Origin: Aquimarina rhabdastrellae
GTDB lineage: Bacteria; Bacteroidota; Bacteroidia; Flavobacteriales; Flavobacteriaceae
Reading direction: 5' to 3'
DNA: 64,000 bases
Assembly: GCA_947387485.1 (NCBI GenBank)
Contig: CANDNT010000018.1
Coordinates: 1-64,000, forward strand
Notes under the pieces: model-generated
What the model was told of the DNA's origin: nothing
What the model saw: the letters and a program-made list of their open reading frames with translations, nothing else
Databases searched by the model: none
Shown: piece after piece, positions 63,236 through 64,000 of the stretch
Layout: every line of letters begins with the position of its first letter
Position numbering within the stretch: position 1 is the stretch's first letter
Made by a program: the position numbers and the translations under genes

Positions 63236-64000
63236 TTAGTTCTTTAATGATAGTACTCTTTGTATCATTTTATTGCTTTGATTAATATATCTTTCAAATT
63301 CACTTGTCCCAAATAATTGTTGTGCCATGGTTGCTTTTATATACCTTTTCATTTGTGATTCATAATCTTCAAGATTTAAAACAATTTTTCGTTCTTTATT
63401 ATATTGAATAAAATCTTTGATCATTTCATCATCTATTTGTACTTCATTATCAAACTCTTCTAATGTCAATCCATTATAATAGACTCTATTTTCATCCATT
63501 TTTTCAAATACAAATCTCGCAATAAAACCTGACCTCAACATATAATCCAATGTTTCTCCTACTCTAGTAGTATCTTTACTCACAAAAATATCGGGTATGA
63601 TACCTCCTCCTCCATAGACGATCTTTCCTTTAGGCGTTTTAAATTTTAGAGAATCTACTACTTGAATACTATCTACATGCTGTAATTCTCCATTTTTATA
63701 GCGTTCTAAATATTCATTAAAATATTCTTCATTCCCTCCTTTATACGAACGTTGAATTGATCTTCCTGTTGGTGTATAATATCTAGAAATAGTCAATCGT
63801 ATAGCACTACCATCTCCTAAAGACATTTCTCGTTGCACTAATCCTTTACCATAAGACCTTCTTCCTATGATTAATCCTCTATCATTATCTTGTATCGCTC
63901 CTGCAAAAATCTCACTAGCCGATGCCGAATTTTCATTAAGTAATACATATAATTTACCTTTTTCAAAACTTCCATCCTCCGTAGCGTAATTTTCTTCTAC
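63236..64000 (-). CDS. S41 carboxy-terminal processing peptidase (partial)
   Basis: The C-terminal 254 residues of a CtpA-type serine peptidase; the 5' part lies beyond the window. Reading from 64000 the frame gives VLLNENSASASEIFAGAI, with the nucleophilic Ser in SASASE, then SYGKGLVQ with the catalytic Lys, and YYTPTGRSIQ. A GTG at 63838 could be mistaken for a start, but it is Val within the catalytic domain. It is distinct from the Prc-type enzyme at 14.8-16.9 kb, with a shorter C-terminal region. Confidence 0.93.
   Translation of the reverse strand, partial: VEENYATEDGSFEKGKLYVLLNENSASASEIFAGAIQDNDRGLIIGRRSYGKGLVQREMSLGDGSAIRLTISRYYTPTGRSIQRSYKGGNEEYFNEYLERYKNGELQHVDSIQVVDSLKFKTPKGKIVYGGGGIIPDIFVSKDTTRVGETLDYMLRSGFIARFVFEKMDENRVYYNGLTLEEFDNEVQIDDEMIKDFIQYNKERKIVLNLEDYESQMKRYIKATMAQQLFGTSEFERYINQSNKMIQRVLSLKN

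Noticed and set aside
63236-63838. Complete 200-residue gene at the right end
   Set aside because: The frame stays open to base 64000 and encodes the S41 catalytic Ser and Lys upstream, so the gene is truncated by the window.
1-64000. tRNA, rRNA, IS elements, prophage genes
   Set aside because: I saw no transposase or integrase protein, no rRNA-like stretch and no convincing tRNA cloverleaf in the gaps, though I could not run a covariance search.

Overview
The window is a low-GC, gene-dense stretch of a Bacteroidota chromosome, most likely a marine or soil member of the Flavobacteriaceae. Evidence for this: TAnnTTTG-type -7 promoter elements and few Shine-Dalgarno sequences; a SusC/SusD pair; a secreted M36 metallopeptidase with a type IX secretion sorting domain; a GYDIA-type GHMP kinase next to a class II HMG-CoA reductase; and eukaryote-like class Ia ribonucleotide reductase subunits. 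I see no rRNA, tRNA, IS element, prophage or CRISPR array. Most of the window is core genome.

Layout. 0.2-1.6 kb: a possible 38-aa membrane peptide and a MacB/FtsX-type ABC permease. 1.9-8.9 kb: purH, then the rod-shape and elongasome cluster mreB-mreC-mreD-mrdA(PBP2)-rodA with start/stop overlaps. 9-9.75 kb: an exported or anchored DNA/RNA non-specific nuclease. 10.0-13.6 kb: the one clear accessory region (next paragraph). 13.7-16.9 kb (minus): tail-specific protease and an OppC-like permease. 17.2-22.1 kb (plus): surE, a small membrane protein, lpxB, an NlpC/P60 lipoprotein and comEC. 22.1-28.1 kb (minus): a thioredoxin-like protein, two POT peptide transporters and a DPP-IV-like S9 peptidase, a peptide-scavenging set. 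28.5-30.7 kb: HMG-CoA reductase and GHMP kinase. 30.8-36.1 kb (minus): odhB, sucA and a polyprenyl synthetase. 36.2-42.9 kb: a TetR-controlled tripartite RND efflux operon with a visible operator palindrome. 43-48 kb (minus): a MORN-like protein and a SusD/SusC pair. 48.3-53 kb: aspS, a small membrane protein, a cold-shock protein, tadA and dxs. 53-61 kb (minus): M36 peptidase, dGTPase, nrdA and nrdB. 61.4-64 kb: DUF3109 protein, MarC, small membrane proteins and a truncated S41 peptidase running off the right end.

The most interesting region is 10.0-13.6 kb. A 532-residue protein carries an N-terminal peptidase-C39-like domain without the catalytic Cys and His, then a VKOR-type membrane domain (C194/C202 and C269-x-x-C272), then a DsbA-like thioredoxin domain (C382-G-Y-C385). 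Immediately downstream, on the same strand, lie eight intact genes and one decayed gene for 51-72-residue peptides. Each has a double-glycine-type leader and a short Cys-rich core, with 4 Cys in seven cores and 5 in one. Leaders and 5' flanks are conserved between copies, while cores differ in sequence and Cys spacing. Most of these genes are too short for routine gene callers. I read this as a secreted disulfide-rich peptide system in which the C39-like domain may dock the leader so that the fused VKOR-DsbA module oxidises the core. No leader peptidase/ABC exporter and no lanthipeptide or radical-SAM enzyme is present in the window.
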